The notes: generated from the letters alone by a model not told the origin. DNA of 56,934 nt from Lachnospiraceae bacterium (GCA_017622795.1 JAGAQI010000044.1:1-56934); one strand, 5' to 3'; positions 1-8,046 are shown, counted from the stretch's first letter. Numbers and translations: made by a program.

Positions 1-72
1 GTTGTCTCCGCTCTGGGAGTAACTGATGTTAGGGTCACGAGTGAGTCTACCCATTAAGATAACTCTGTTCAT
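1..72 (-). CDS. ssb: Single-stranded DNA-binding protein, N-terminal fragment
   Basis: Only the first 24 codons lie in the window; the rest runs off the left edge. The start reads MNRVILMGRLTRDPNI, the typical beginning of bacterial SSB, an OB-fold protein that coats single-stranded DNA in replication, recombination and repair. A strong ribosome binding site (AGGAGGG) lies just upstream on the minus strand. The gene follows rpsF by about 15 bases, giving the usual rpsF-ssb-rpsR order; rpsR would be outside the window. Identity is secure despite the short fragment. Confidence 0.93.
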   Translation of the reverse strand, partial: MNRVILMGRLTRDPNISYSQSGDN

Positions 73-87
73 TAGGAATCCCTCCTA

Positions 88-378
88 TTATTCTGCATCC
101 CGTCTAACGCATAAGAATCTGATGACATTGTCCATAATGCGTACTCTCTTCTCAACTTCCGCTGGAACTGTAGCATCAGCATCGAACTGAATGAAGTAGT
201 AATGTCCTTCTTTCATCTTCTGAATTTCGTAAGCAAGTCTCTTCTTACCCTGATCTTCAACGTTTGTTACAACGCCGCCGAATCTGGTAATGTACTTCTG
301 CGCCTTTTCTAAAGTAGCAGCCTTTACGTCATCCTCAACTTTTGCACTAACAACTAACGCTAATTCATACTGGTTCAT
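88..378 (-). CDS. rpsF: 30S ribosomal protein S6
   Basis: This 96-residue protein is full length for bacterial S6, which binds 16S rRNA together with S18 in the platform of the small subunit. It opens MNQYELALVV and carries the family's central YEIQKMKEGHYYFIQF strand pattern and the end motif DNVIRFLCVRRD. It is the first gene of the rpsF-ssb(-rpsR) operon and has a good vegetative promoter about 80 bases upstream. Confidence 0.97.
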   Translation of the reverse strand: MNQYELALVVSAKVEDDVKAATLEKAQKYITRFGGVVTNVEDQGKKRLAYEIQKMKEGHYYFIQFDADATVPAEVEKRVRIMDNVIRFLCVRRDAE

Positions 379-457
379 AGTTGTGTTGCACCTCCTTTTG
401 GTCTCTGGCCCTCTTCCCTGAAGAGAGCAAGGAAAAATTTACTCGTCACAAAATGGA

Positions 458-486
458 ATTTTACCATAGGTCAAGCGGCTTGTCAA
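458..486 (-). promoter_or_regulatory. Sigma-A-type promoter of the rpsF-ssb operon
   Basis: On the minus strand TTGACA (481-486) and TAAAAT (458-463) are separated by 17 bases, a near-consensus housekeeping promoter. The transcribed leader holds a small hairpin (CTCTTC/GAAGAG, 411-425) before the rpsF ribosome binding site AAAGGAGGTG. The hairpin could be an S6:S18 autoregulatory leader, but I did not see the conserved CCG loop expected of that motif. Confidence 0.8.
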
Positions 487-501
487 CCACTTTTTCCCTA
501 A

Positions 502-1782
502 TTACTTCCACAAATCGCCCCAGATTTCATTGCAAAGATTTGTGCAATATTCCAGGGAAAACTGCGGATCCTGATTTTTAATGGCATTTCGCTCTGCCAG
601 TTCTTCCGTATATTCCGAAAGCGGATATACGGTAATACCGTTTGTTTTTTTCTCCACATGGCACACGATTGCCGTAATACTGTAGTCTGCAACATAGGCA
701 GTTCCATTTTCATCCCGTTCCAGAAGGATGGTTGGCATGCCGCCCACCATCCGGTTTGCAACTCCCTCTCCTTTGCCGGAGGTCCAGTTGACAAAGTTAC
801 CGATGGAGTAAAACACCGGCATCTGCTCCCCGGTTTCCGGATTCGTAAGCAGTTCCACCGGTTCTATCACATGAGGGTGGGTCCCCAATACCAAGTCTAC
901 CCCTTCCTCCAAAAACAGCTCCGTCCATTCTTTTTGGCTTTTGTCCGGAGTCAGCCGGTATTCTGTCCCCCAGTGAGGACACACAATTACAATATCCGCC
1001 TGTTCTTTTGCCCTTCGGATATCCTCTTTTACCGCAGTTTTCTCCAGCATATCCACCGCATAAGGCATATCTTTTGGCATAGCGATACCGTTGGTTCCGT
1101 AGGTATAATTCAAGATGGCAATGCGGATACCTTCGATTTCCGTAATATAAAGTTCTTCCTGATCTTCTTTGCTGTCGTGAATTCCCAAGACACCAAGTTC
1201 CGGATAGTGTTCTTCCCAAAATCGCAACGTATTTAAAACGCCCTTCCCCTTTTTATCCAGTGCATGATTGGTGGCATGCAGTACCACATCAAATCCTGCC
1301 TTTACCAATGCCTCTCCCGCTTCTTTGGGTGCATTAAAGGAAGGATAACCGGAAATGCCAAGTTCCTCTCCTCCGATAATTACCTCCTGGTTTACCAGCG
1401 CCAAATCCGCAGCAGAAATTTCCTCTGCCAGATTCGCAAAGATGGTATCATAATTATAGCTGCCGTCCGCCTGTTTACTGTACTCATGGATTCTGGTATG
1501 AAGCAGAATATCTCCTGCCATGACTAAAGTTACCGATGGCTTTGGTGTCGGAGTGGCGGTCGGTACCGGCGTGCAGGTTGCTGTTGATGTGACTGTCGGC
1601 GTCGGGGCTTCCGTCGGAAGCGGTGCGGACGTCAGCGCGATTGCTTCCGTTGGTGACACCGCAACACTCACCTGCAACGTCGGTGTCTGCGATAAAACAG
1701 GCTCCACGGATGTTTTCTGCCCGCAGGCAGAGAGAAAAACCGTAAAGCCCAATAATAAAATTGTATATATAAGTTTCTTCAT
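502..1782 (-). CDS. CapA-family lipoprotein (PGA_cap metallophosphatase-like)
   Basis: The 426-residue protein starts with a lipoprotein signal (about residues 1-20, lipobox LSAC), followed by a Pro/Thr/Ala-rich spacer (about 25-85) that would hold it away from the membrane. From about residue 88 it matches the CapA/PGA_cap fold: VMAGDILLH, HATNHALDKKG, CPHWGTEY and LGTHPHVIEP supply the metal-binding residues of calcineurin-like phosphatases. CapA proteins are tied to poly-gamma-glutamate capsule export, but no capBC genes are here, so the substrate is unknown. It is the third gene of a likely operon with DUF951 and DUF6171 genes. Confidence 0.88.
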   Translation of the reverse strand: MKKLIYTILLLGFTVFLSACGQKTSVEPVLSQTPTLQVSVAVSPTEAIALTSAPLPTEAPTPTVTSTATCTPVPTATPTPKPSVTLVMAGDILLHTRIHEYSKQADGSYNYDTIFANLAEEISAADLALVNQEVIIGGEELGISGYPSFNAPKEAGEALVKAGFDVVLHATNHALDKKGKGVLNTLRFWEEHYPELGVLGIHDSKEDQEELYITEIEGIRIAILNYTYGTNGIAMPKDMPYAVDMLEKTAVKEDIRRAKEQADIVIVCPHWGTEYRLTPDKSQKEWTELFLEEGVDLVLGTHPHVIEPVELLTNPETGEQMPVFYSIGNFVNWTSGKGEGVANRMVGGMPTILLERDENGTAYVADYSITAIVCHVEKKTNGITVYPLSEYTEELAERNAIKNQDPQFSLEYCTNLCNEIWGDLWK

Positions 1783-1788
1783 GCTATC

Positions 1789-2064
1789 CTACCACTTCTT
1801 GCGTACTGCCGGGCAGTAATGTGTTTTTACCGCAGCACGCATTTCCACATAGCAGCCGCAAACCCCGCACATTCCGTTTAAGAGGCTGTCACATTCCATG
1901 CAAATTTGCAGACGTGCCTCGTATTCTTCCTTTGGGGTTTTAATATCCTCATCGATACGCGCTATATATTCCTGCATGGTACGGAACAAATCACCCTCGT
2001 CAAAATCCCGCACCAGGCATTTTTTACAAAATCTCCAATCTTCTTTTTGCATAGGTACTCTCAC
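1789..2064 (-). CDS. DUF6171-like small cysteine-rich protein
   Basis: A protein of up to 91 residues with three cysteine pairs or clusters: CKKC near the start, CMEC in the middle, and CGVCGC followed by a later YCP. The pattern fits a small zinc-binding protein; I recognise it as resembling DUF6171, of unknown function. The start shown is a GTG overlapping the upstream DUF951 stop by four bases (GTGA); an ATG at 2052 (MQKEDWRF) is an alternative. It ends six bases before capA. Confidence 0.75.
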   Translation of the reverse strand: MRVPMQKEDWRFCKKCLVRDFDEGDLFRTMQEYIARIDEDIKTPKEEYEARLQICMECDSLLNGMCGVCGCYVEMRAAVKTHYCPAVRKKW

Positions 2065-2264
2065 TCTGCTTTGTTTTCCTGCGTTCCGCAGCTTTTTATC
2101 TGGCGGATGTTTTTCTCCACCTGCTTTCGCGGAATCATGACCTGATGGTCACAGCCCATACACTTTAAACGGAAGTCCATACCGACACGGAGCACTTCCC
2201 ATTCCTTACTGCCGCAAGGATGTTGTTTTTTTAAGGTGACAATATCTCCTACCTGAATATCCAT
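2061..2264 (-). CDS. DUF951 domain protein
   Basis: The 67-residue sequence MDIQVGDIVTLKKQHPCG...EWEVLRVGMDFRLKCMGC is a close match to DUF951, a small Firmicutes protein of unknown function with a CPxCG-like zinc site (HPCG and KCMGC). In many Firmicutes it lies near chromosome-partitioning genes; here it leads a three-gene operon with DUF6171 and capA. The ribosome binding site is AAAAGGGG before ATG. Confidence 0.9.
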   Translation of the reverse strand: MDIQVGDIVTLKKQHPCGSKEWEVLRVGMDFRLKCMGCDHQVMIPRKQVEKNIRQIKSCGTQENKAE

Positions 2265-2313
2265 GGCAATTCCCCTTTTCTAAATAATCACAATATCCGG
2301 TTCATCAGGTTCC

Positions 2314-2343
2314 ATTCTACTCTAAAAGCCCCGGAACATGCAA
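2314..2343 (-). promoter_or_regulatory. Putative promoter of the DUF951-DUF6171-capA operon
   Basis: On the minus strand TTGCAT (2338-2343) and TAGAAT (2314-2319) are 18 bases apart. The -35 lies inside an inverted repeat shared with the divergent promoter at 2382-2410, so the two may be co-regulated. Confidence 0.4.
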
Positions 2344-2381
2344 GCAAAATATTCTTTTATAAAAACTTAATATTTTTCTGC

Positions 2382-2410
2382 TTGCATTTCAAAAATATAT
2401 GTTGTAGTAT
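2382..2410 (+). promoter_or_regulatory. Putative promoter of the TrhA/hemolysin III gene
   Basis: TTGCAT (2382-2387) and TAGTAT (2405-2410) are separated by 17 bases. A second possible -10, TATAAT at 2477-2482, lies closer to the gene but has only a weak -35. Confidence 0.4.
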
Positions 2411-2522
2411 TAAATTACAAGTTACGTAGTTTTTAAAACCGCATGTAATGTTATGAGTAACTTTATCATTCTTTCCTATAATAAAACAGCAGTAAACTAA
2501 TTTAAAGGAGGATACATTTGTT

Positions 2523-3191
2523 ATGTCAAAAGAAACCTTTCAGCAAAACGTCACTCATCCAAAGGATCCGGGCAGTGCGCTGACCCATTTTATCGGTGCA
2601 GTTTTAGTTGTTCTGGCAGCACTTCCTCTGCTTGTCCGGGCAGTACAGGGCGAACATCCGGTATATATTGTTTCTCTTTGTATTTTTGCTGCCAGCATGT
2701 TTCTGTTATATACTGCCAGCACCCTGTATCACACCTTTAATTTATCTGCAAAAATAAACCTGCGGTTAAAAAAACTGGACCACATCATGATTTATGTCCT
2801 GATTGCAGGCACCTACACACCGGTTTGCCTCATTACCTTAAGCGGTGCCGGCGGCACCTCCCTGTTCCTGCTTGTCTGGGGCGTTGCCTTACTGGGTATT
2901 TTACAATGCATCTTTTTTATTAACTGTCCAAAATGGGTATCCGCCCTGATCTACATTGCCATGGGCTGGCTGTGCGTTTTCTCTTTTGGTGATATTGTGG
3001 AACTTTTAAATAAGCCGGCCTTTTACTGGTTACTGGCCGGCGGAATTATCTACACCATCGGCGGCATCATTTACGCCTGCAAATTTCAGGTTTTCAACCG
3101 TTTGCATAAAAATTTCGGTTCCCATGAAATTTTTCACTGCTTTGTTTTAGCCGGAAGTATGTGTCACTTTGTAACTATGTACTGCATATAA
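2523..3191 (+). CDS. trhA: TrhA/hemolysin III family membrane protein (PAQR type)
   Basis: The 222-residue protein has seven predicted membrane segments and the PAQR/hemolysin III signature: GSALTHFIGA near the start, YTASTLYHTF in the second helix region, LKKLDHIMIYVLIAGTYTP, and HEIFHCFVLAGSMCHF at the end. The conserved histidines and Asp are those of a putative zinc-dependent hydrolase site in the membrane. Family members affect membrane fluidity; haemolysis is a historical name. The ribosome binding site is AAAGGAGG. It is a single gene, divergent from the DUF951 operon. Confidence 0.92.
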   Translation: MSKETFQQNVTHPKDPGSALTHFIGAVLVVLAALPLLVRAVQGEHPVYIVSLCIFAASMFLLYTASTLYHTFNLSAKINLRLKKLDHIMIYVLIAGTYTPVCLITLSGAGGTSLFLLVWGVALLGILQCIFFINCPKWVSALIYIAMGWLCVFSFGDIVELLNKPAFYWLLAGGIIYTIGGIIYACKFQVFNRLHKNFGSHEIFHCFVLAGSMCHFVTMYCI

Positions 3192-3254
3192 TAAAATCAG
3201 GAAGCCGGTACATAGATAATCGCTCCTTGATTCTTCTTTGTACAATCAAAAAAT

Positions 3255-3332
3255 AAAGCGGTCGGACTCCTCACACATTAACCCTGTGCTGCATGCAGCA
3301 CCTGATACTGTACCGGCTATACCGACCGCTTT
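3255..3332 (-). terminator. Large nested terminator hairpin, possibly bidirectional
   Basis: Arms AAAGCGGTCGG (3255-3265) and CCGACCGCTTT (3322-3332) pair perfectly. On the minus strand the stem is followed by TTTATTTTTT, so it should terminate the SpoIIQ-like gene. The 56-base loop contains a perfect 16-base palindrome (3286-3301). See the finding on crossing repeats. Confidence 0.7.
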
Positions 3333-3350
3333 CACATAACTTTTTGCTTT

Positions 3351-4217
3351 CTATTCTTCGGTTAATAATTCTGTCGGGTCTATACTTGTTTCACCCTCCA
3401 TTACCTTAAAGTAAAGGTTCGGACCTTCCACCACATAATATCTGGTCGGCTCTGCTACGGTACCGATACAGTCCCCTGCTTCTAAAATATCGCCTTCCTT
3501 TAATTCTGTCACATCCAGCTGACCATATACTAAACTGGTGTTATTACCTAAAGCCAAGGTTACTGTAGTTCCGGTGCGGACATCCTCTTCAATCGCTGTC
3601 ACCACACCCTTTGCCGCTGCCTTAACCTCTGTTCCCACAGCGGAGGAAAGCACTAAAGCTTCACTGGTGGAGAACTGGTCTAAGGTTTGATAAAACACAC
3701 CATGGTCCGGGCTGTACGGAATAATCACTTCGCCCGCAATCGGCCATAAAAGCCCGGCAGACTTATCAAAGGTCAACTGCTCTGCAATTAACTGAGGGCT
3801 TAACACCTCTGTCTGCTCCGGCTCTTTTGTATCTGCCGGAGTTTCCGTTATAACAGCCACCTCAGACGGGTCTTTTTCCTCCGGCTGCTGTACTCCGGTT
3901 CCTTCCTCCCCGCCAAGCGCTACCTGCTCGGAATCCTTCTCCTCCGGATTCTGTGCAGTCTGTTCCGGATCCTGCTGAACCTCTGTATTGTCACCTACCT
4001 GTACATCCGGATTCTGTACTTCCGGCTGGTTCTCGCCACCATCGGCTACCTGAGTATCACCCGGTTCGTTGGTTTCATTTAAATCTACCAAGGAATCCGG
4101 TGTGTTATCCTCCTCATTTCCTCCTATGCTTAATGCGCCCACTGTAGCAATTGCCGTAATGCAGAAAATTGCCACACCGTAAAGGGCACGTTTTCTGAAA
4201 GTTTCACTTATCTTCAC
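3351..4217 (-). CDS. SpoIIQ-like membrane protein with degenerate LytM/M23 domain
   Basis: About 288 residues: one N-terminal membrane segment (ALYGVAIFCITAIATVGALS), a long acidic Glu/Gln/Pro-rich spacer, then a LytM/M23 domain from about residue 155 (LLWPIAGEVIIPYSPD...GTEVKAAAKGVVTAIEED...VYGQL...LYFKVMEG...DPTELL). The HxxxD, YxHL and HxH zinc ligands of active M23 peptidases are replaced, so it is probably not a hydrolase. Anchor, spacer and degenerate LytM match SpoIIQ, the forespore half of the SpoIIIAH-SpoIIQ engulfment channel. A GTG at 4217 with GCAGGGG upstream is preferred to ATG at 4244, which lacks a binding site. A sigma-F-like promoter lies upstream. Confidence 0.7.
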   Translation of the reverse strand: MKISETFRKRALYGVAIFCITAIATVGALSIGGNEEDNTPDSLVDLNETNEPGDTQVADGGENQPEVQNPDVQVGDNTEVQQDPEQTAQNPEEKDSEQVALGGEEGTGVQQPEEKDPSEVAVITETPADTKEPEQTEVLSPQLIAEQLTFDKSAGLLWPIAGEVIIPYSPDHGVFYQTLDQFSTSEALVLSSAVGTEVKAAAKGVVTAIEEDVRTGTTVTLALGNNTSLVYGQLDVTELKEGDILEAGDCIGTVAEPTRYYVVEGPNLYFKVMEGETSIDPTELLTEE

Positions 4218-4246
4218 ATTAACCCCTGCCTTTCTTTTTATCATTC

Positions 4247-4276
4247 AGTTTTAGTCTTACCGAATGAAAAAGATTT
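4247..4276 (-). promoter_or_regulatory. Possible sigma-F-type promoter before the SpoIIQ-like gene
   Basis: On the minus strand GTATA is followed after 14 bases by GGTAAGACTA, which fits the sigma-F -10 consensus GGnrAnAnTw; the spacing is one or two bases shorter than usual. This would suit a forespore gene such as spoIIQ. Confidence 0.35.
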
Positions 4277-4311
4277 ATACAGGGTTTTTATTTTTTCAAA
4301 AATGAAAATTT

Positions 4312-4752
4312 TTACTCCTGAAATTTTCCCTGAAAGGTTTTTAAATCCTCTGTCATCTGTTTTGCGGACAAATAGTTTTGTAACCAGTCAGATAAGGTTG
4401 CCAAAACAAAGATAACCAGAATGCTGAGCGCAACCGCTCCGATTAGCCAAGGAGAACGGTCCGCTTCTGCAGAATCGAAAAAAATTGCAAACAGCACACA
4501 GGCTTCCGTTAACAAAAATTGGATTATTTTCCGCAGAATCAGTTCTCCGACTTTTAGTTCCCGTTTTGAATACAGGGCTAAATTCGGAAGTGTGCCTGCC
4601 AAGCCGTAAATAACTGGGATAATGAACCCTTCATAACCAAATTTTGTATCCGGCATCAAGGTAACACCCATCAGAAACATAGCAATATTAATCATGGCAA
4701 CTATCGTAAAAAACGTACGGATACAATCCGCCAGAAATTCTTTTCCATGCAT
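4312..4752 (-). CDS. DUF3021 membrane protein
   Basis: About 146 residues with four predicted membrane helices (TFFTIVAMINIAMFLMGV; FIIPVIYGLAGTLPNL; FLLTEACVLFAIFF; LIGAVALSILVIFVLATL). The arrangement and its place directly after a LytTR regulator identify DUF3021, a partner that typically modulates the adjacent LytTR protein. I chose ATG at 4752 (MHGKEF), which has AGGGTGG at a proper distance and follows the LytTR stop by one base; the upstream GTG codons lie within the end of the LytTR gene. Confidence 0.85.
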   Translation of the reverse strand: MHGKEFLADCIRTFFTIVAMINIAMFLMGVTLMPDTKFGYEGFIIPVIYGLAGTLPNLALYSKRELKVGELILRKIIQFLLTEACVLFAIFFDSAEADRSPWLIGAVALSILVIFVLATLSDWLQNYLSAKQMTEDLKTFQGKFQE

Positions 4753-4753
4753 G

Positions 4754-5197
4754 TTACACACCACCCTTCAATGCTGCCTTCAACGCCGGCACATATTTTC
4801 TTGAAATAATGATTTCCTCACCGCTTTGTAATACCGCAGTAAAGCGACCGTTTAAAGCAGGTTTGATAGAATCTACCTTCATCAGGTTTAACAGCAATGC
4901 TTTGGATACCCGAAGGAAAAATTTATCTTTTAACAATTCTTCCAGTTCATACAATTTCTGCTTCGTTTCATATACCTGCTTCACTGTGTACAGAAACACC
5001 TTATTATCCACTGCCTCAATATAACACACATCCGGTAGCGGCACCTCAAACTGACGGTCCTCCATAGTGCCGGTAAGACGCCCCTGCCTTGTCTTTACGA
5101 AAGCAATGATTTCTTTCACTTCCTCCGTAATTTCATGACAGCGGATTTCCATTTGCTCCGGTTGTTCTTTTGGTATTTTCAACAATTTTATTACCAT
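4754..5197 (-). CDS. LytTR DNA-binding transcriptional regulator
   Basis: A 147-residue protein whose C-terminal ~100 residues are a LytTR domain (VCYIEAVDNKVFLYT, YELEELLKDKFFLRVSKALLLNL, ISRKYVPALKAAL). It has no receiver domain, so it belongs to the stand-alone LytTR group paired with DUF3021 membrane proteins, which usually autoregulate or respond to envelope or quorum cues. A ribosome binding site AGGAAGGAT precedes the ATG and overlaps the end of the upstream hydrolase gene. Confidence 0.9.
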   Translation of the reverse strand: MVIKLLKIPKEQPEQMEIRCHEITEEVKEIIAFVKTRQGRLTGTMEDRQFEVPLPDVCYIEAVDNKVFLYTVKQVYETKQKLYELEELLKDKFFLRVSKALLLNLMKVDSIKPALNGRFTAVLQSGEEIIISRKYVPALKAALKGGV

Positions 5198-5200
5198 GGA

Positions 5201-6331
5201 TTAGTATCCTTCCTGAACCACCACTTCTCCCATATCCTTTAAATAACAGTTATAGAAGTCCAAAACTAACTGATTCATCGTAATTACACATTCTTCCGGG
5301 TCAATGGTACCGATGCCGAGCATCTTCGCCAGAGCCGGAGAAAACAGCGGCAGGTCTGTAAAATTCATATGTCCGCTACCCTTGAAATACGTATATTTCG
5401 CATCTTTGGCATTAGCAAGCACCCAGCTGTTCACGTACCAGTCTGCCAAATCCTGCCCTTCAAAATAATGGGCTTCATTGCTGACGGATAATAACGGTAC
5501 CGGATATGCTTCATCATAAAAATCATACTCCCCGTTGTTATAACTAAACTGCTCGCCAAGCATCGTACCATCCAAATCGATAACCGCATCAATATCCTCC
5601 CTGGTTCTGCCCACCGTAACACTGGCAGCACCACCCATGGAATGACCCATAAGACCGATATGTTCCGTGTCCGTCATGGAAAGAATCCCCCGGATAGTTT
5701 CCGCGGAAGATTCTTCTTTTATAAACCAGCAGGCCGGAAGTTCCGCCCCTTGCTCCTTCGCTGCCTTTACACTATCCAAGACAAAATTCATATCTGCCGT
5801 TCGGATGTCCAGCCAGCCATGGGACAACTCGATAATCTCCTGCTCCGGCGTTCCCATCTCATTGATATACATTACTTCCTGCATAAATTGGGGATTTACA
5901 ATAATTGTTTTTCCGGAAGTATCCTTTGTAAAAAAGGAATGATACGGATGGTCCAGACTGATTACCACATAACCGTTGCTGGCAAGTTCCATGTAGGTGG
6001 AAGTATTACTCTGATAATAGCCAAAGGCTCCGTGAGAAAAAATAACCAACGGAAATGATTTTTCACCTTCTTCCTCCGGCACTTCCGGATAGTAAAAATA
6101 CACCGGAACCTCACGTTTGGAACCATCGGTTTCAAAGGCTTCCACCCGGCTTTCATCCACCAGAATAGCGGATGCCATCTGAACCTTATACGGTCCGGTT
6201 GTCGGCAGACCAGCATAATCGGAAAACAAAAGTTTAGGAATTAATACAATTGCCAATAAAATCAGTGCAGCAATACTGCCTAAGACAATCCATAACACCT
6301 TTTTCGATTTTTGTTTGTTTTTATGTTTCAT
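5201..6331 (-). CDS. Membrane-anchored alpha/beta hydrolase
   Basis: About 376 residues. A basic N-terminus (KHKNKQKSKK) and one membrane helix (VLWIVLGSIAALILLAIVLI) anchor a catalytic domain on the outer face. FSHGAFGYYQS supplies the oxyanion region, GHSMGGAAS is the nucleophile elbow, DLDGTM and the late GSGHMNF histidine complete the triad. The fold resembles platelet-activating-factor acetylhydrolase and chlorophyllase/dienelactone hydrolase types, so an ester substrate is likely but unknown. ATG at 6331 is preferred to an upstream GTG because it has AAAGGAAAGG at a proper distance. It is followed closely by the LytTR-DUF3021 pair and may be in the same operon. Confidence 0.82.
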   Translation of the reverse strand: MKHKNKQKSKKVLWIVLGSIAALILLAIVLIPKLLFSDYAGLPTTGPYKVQMASAILVDESRVEAFETDGSKREVPVYFYYPEVPEEEGEKSFPLVIFSHGAFGYYQSNTSTYMELASNGYVVISLDHPYHSFFTKDTSGKTIIVNPQFMQEVMYINEMGTPEQEIIELSHGWLDIRTADMNFVLDSVKAAKEQGAELPACWFIKEESSAETIRGILSMTDTEHIGLMGHSMGGAASVTVGRTREDIDAVIDLDGTMLGEQFSYNNGEYDFYDEAYPVPLLSVSNEAHYFEGQDLADWYVNSWVLANAKDAKYTYFKGSGHMNFTDLPLFSPALAKMLGIGTIDPEECVITMNQLVLDFYNCYLKDMGEVVVQEGY

Positions 6332-6437
6332 TATAATCACCTTTCCTTTCTTTGATACGATGACTATAATCGGTATTTTTTTCTAAATCAAGGCTTCTGC
6401 GGGTAAGATGCATTTTACCGCAATAAGATGCAAATAA

Positions 6438-7574
6438 TCACAGTATTTCACCATGTTTTATTTTTTGAAACATACAGACGGCCGCACCAAAATAAAGTTC
6501 TTCCGCCCGGGCAAGAGCCTCGGAAACCGGCATATCATCCGGAGCGGTTTTTACAATGGCGGTAATGCCATGCTGTAAAATCTGTTCTGCCCCGGTACCT
6601 GTACTTCCGACGAATGCTATCGCAGGAACACTTCGCTTTTTACATCGCAGACCAACACCCTGTACGACTTTTCCAAAGCAGGACTGCCAGTCTAACCGTC
6701 CTTCTCCGGTGATTACCAAAGAAACATCCTGCAGCCTGGAATCAAACGCAATCAAATCAAGTACCGTCTCGCTTCCGGGCTTCATCCGTGCTTTTAAAAA
6801 TACCGCCAGTGCTCCTCCAAGTCCTCCCGCTGCTCCGGCACCGGAAAGCTCATCCAAATTTATTCCGAACTCTTTTATAATCACATCCCGGTAATTGCAC
6901 ATGCCCTCTTCCAACCCGTCAAGAAGCTGCGGTGTACCGCCCTTTTGCGGTCCATAGGTATAAGTGGCACCGTTTTTTCCGCAAAGCGGATTGGTTACAT
7001 CACAGATAACGGTAAAGGAGGCTTCCTTTACCTGTGGCAACATGCCGGAAGTATCAATATGAGCTACCTGCTTCAAATTATCTCCCACGCCGGTAAGTTC
7101 CTGACCGTTTTTATCCAAAAAACGTACTCCCAGTGCGCACATACAGCCCATACCGCCATCATTGGTAGCTGAACCGCCAATAGCAATGGTAATATCCTTG
7201 CATCCCGCCTGTAATGCGGCCGCAATCAGTTCTCCCGTTCCATAGGAAGTGGTTGTTGCCGGATTGTACTCTGCCTCGGTAAGAAGCGGTAAGCCGGAGG
7301 CTGCTGCCATCTCTATAATCGCCCTGTTTTCATCGATTCTTCCGTAAGATGCCTGCAGACTTCGCATCAATGGGTCATGTACCTCTAACATAACCTTACT
7401 GCCGCCCATAGCGGAAAGCACCGCATCCGCCGTGCCTTCTCCGCCATCTGCTACAGGCACACCGCTGCAACTGCATTGCGGAAATACCTGTTTTGCCGCT
7501 TTGGTCAGCAGCTCTGCTGTTTTTTCACAGGATAAGGTTCCTTTGAAGGAATCCGAGGCAAACAAAAATTTCAT
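6438..7574 (-). CDS. Glycerate kinase
   Basis: A 378-residue glycerate kinase of the GarK/GlxK family, which phosphorylates D-glycerate to 2- or 3-phosphoglycerate. Visible signatures are FASDSFKGTLS at the N-terminus, VADGGEGTADAVL, IGGSATNDGGMGCMCALG (substrate loop), and the C-terminal VITGEGRLDWQSCFGKVVQGV. Length is normal for the family. It is a lone gene with binding site AGGAGA; no glycolate or glucarate genes are near. Confidence 0.95.
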   Translation of the reverse strand: MKFLFASDSFKGTLSCEKTAELLTKAAKQVFPQCSCSGVPVADGGEGTADAVLSAMGGSKVMLEVHDPLMRSLQASYGRIDENRAIIEMAAASGLPLLTEAEYNPATTTSYGTGELIAAALQAGCKDITIAIGGSATNDGGMGCMCALGVRFLDKNGQELTGVGDNLKQVAHIDTSGMLPQVKEASFTVICDVTNPLCGKNGATYTYGPQKGGTPQLLDGLEEGMCNYRDVIIKEFGINLDELSGAGAAGGLGGALAVFLKARMKPGSETVLDLIAFDSRLQDVSLVITGEGRLDWQSCFGKVVQGVGLRCKKRSVPAIAFVGSTGTGAEQILQHGITAIVKTAPDDMPVSEALARAEELYFGAAVCMFQKIKHGEIL

Positions 7575-7629
7575 AATCTGAATCTCCTGAAGGAATTTGA
7601 TACATTGATTTTATCACTAATCCGAAACA

Positions 7630-7660
7630 AAAGAAAGGAGAAGGTCCGAAAACCTTCTCC
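7630..7660 (-). terminator. Rho-independent terminator of the DUF6465-like gene
   Basis: GGAGAAGG (7637-7644) pairs with CCTTCTCC (7653-7660); on the minus strand the stem is followed by TTTCTTTTG. Confidence 0.8.
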
Positions 7661-7694
7661 TCATCATTGTCATATTCTATTCCGTCTTTACAAA

Positions 7695-7892
7695 TTACTT
7701 TAAGTTGATGCTGTAAGTTACTTCGTTAACAACGTAGTAAGCCTTGCCATCTTCCGGCTTAACATAAATCTTAGCGTCTGCCATTTCCTTAACCTTGTTG
7801 CCCATAGCAACCCAGTCAGCCTTAACAGCCTTTACAATTTCATCAGCGTTGAAGCTGTCACCGGCATACTCGAAAAATAAATTCTTAATCAT
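7695..7892 (-). CDS. Small DUF6465-like protein
   Basis: A 65-residue acidic protein (MIKNLFFEYAGDSFNADEIV...YVKPEDGKAYYVVNEV) that I recognise as resembling DUF6465, a small protein common in Lachnospiraceae with no assigned function. It has a strong binding site (AAAAGGAGA), its own promoter and its own terminator, so it is expressed as an independent unit, probably at a high level. Confidence 0.75.
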   Translation of the reverse strand: MIKNLFFEYAGDSFNADEIVKAVKADWVAMGNKVKEMADAKIYVKPEDGKAYYVVNEVTYSINLK

Positions 7893-7945
7893 TATTTATC
7901 TCCTTTTATAAACAAACCTATTACAAGTTTCTATAAACAGGCTCG

Positions 7946-7975
7946 ATTATAGCATAGAAAAAGCCGTAATTTCAA
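7946..7975 (-). promoter_or_regulatory. Promoter of the DUF6465-like gene
   Basis: On the minus strand TTGAAA (7970-7975) and TATAAT (7946-7951) are 18 bases apart, about 55 bases before the start codon. Confidence 0.7.
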
Positions 7976-8046
7976 TATGTAAAATGAACAAAAAATTGCA
8001 ATAATCCTTCGGAAAATGGCGCATTTTGACGGATAAATCCCGCAAA

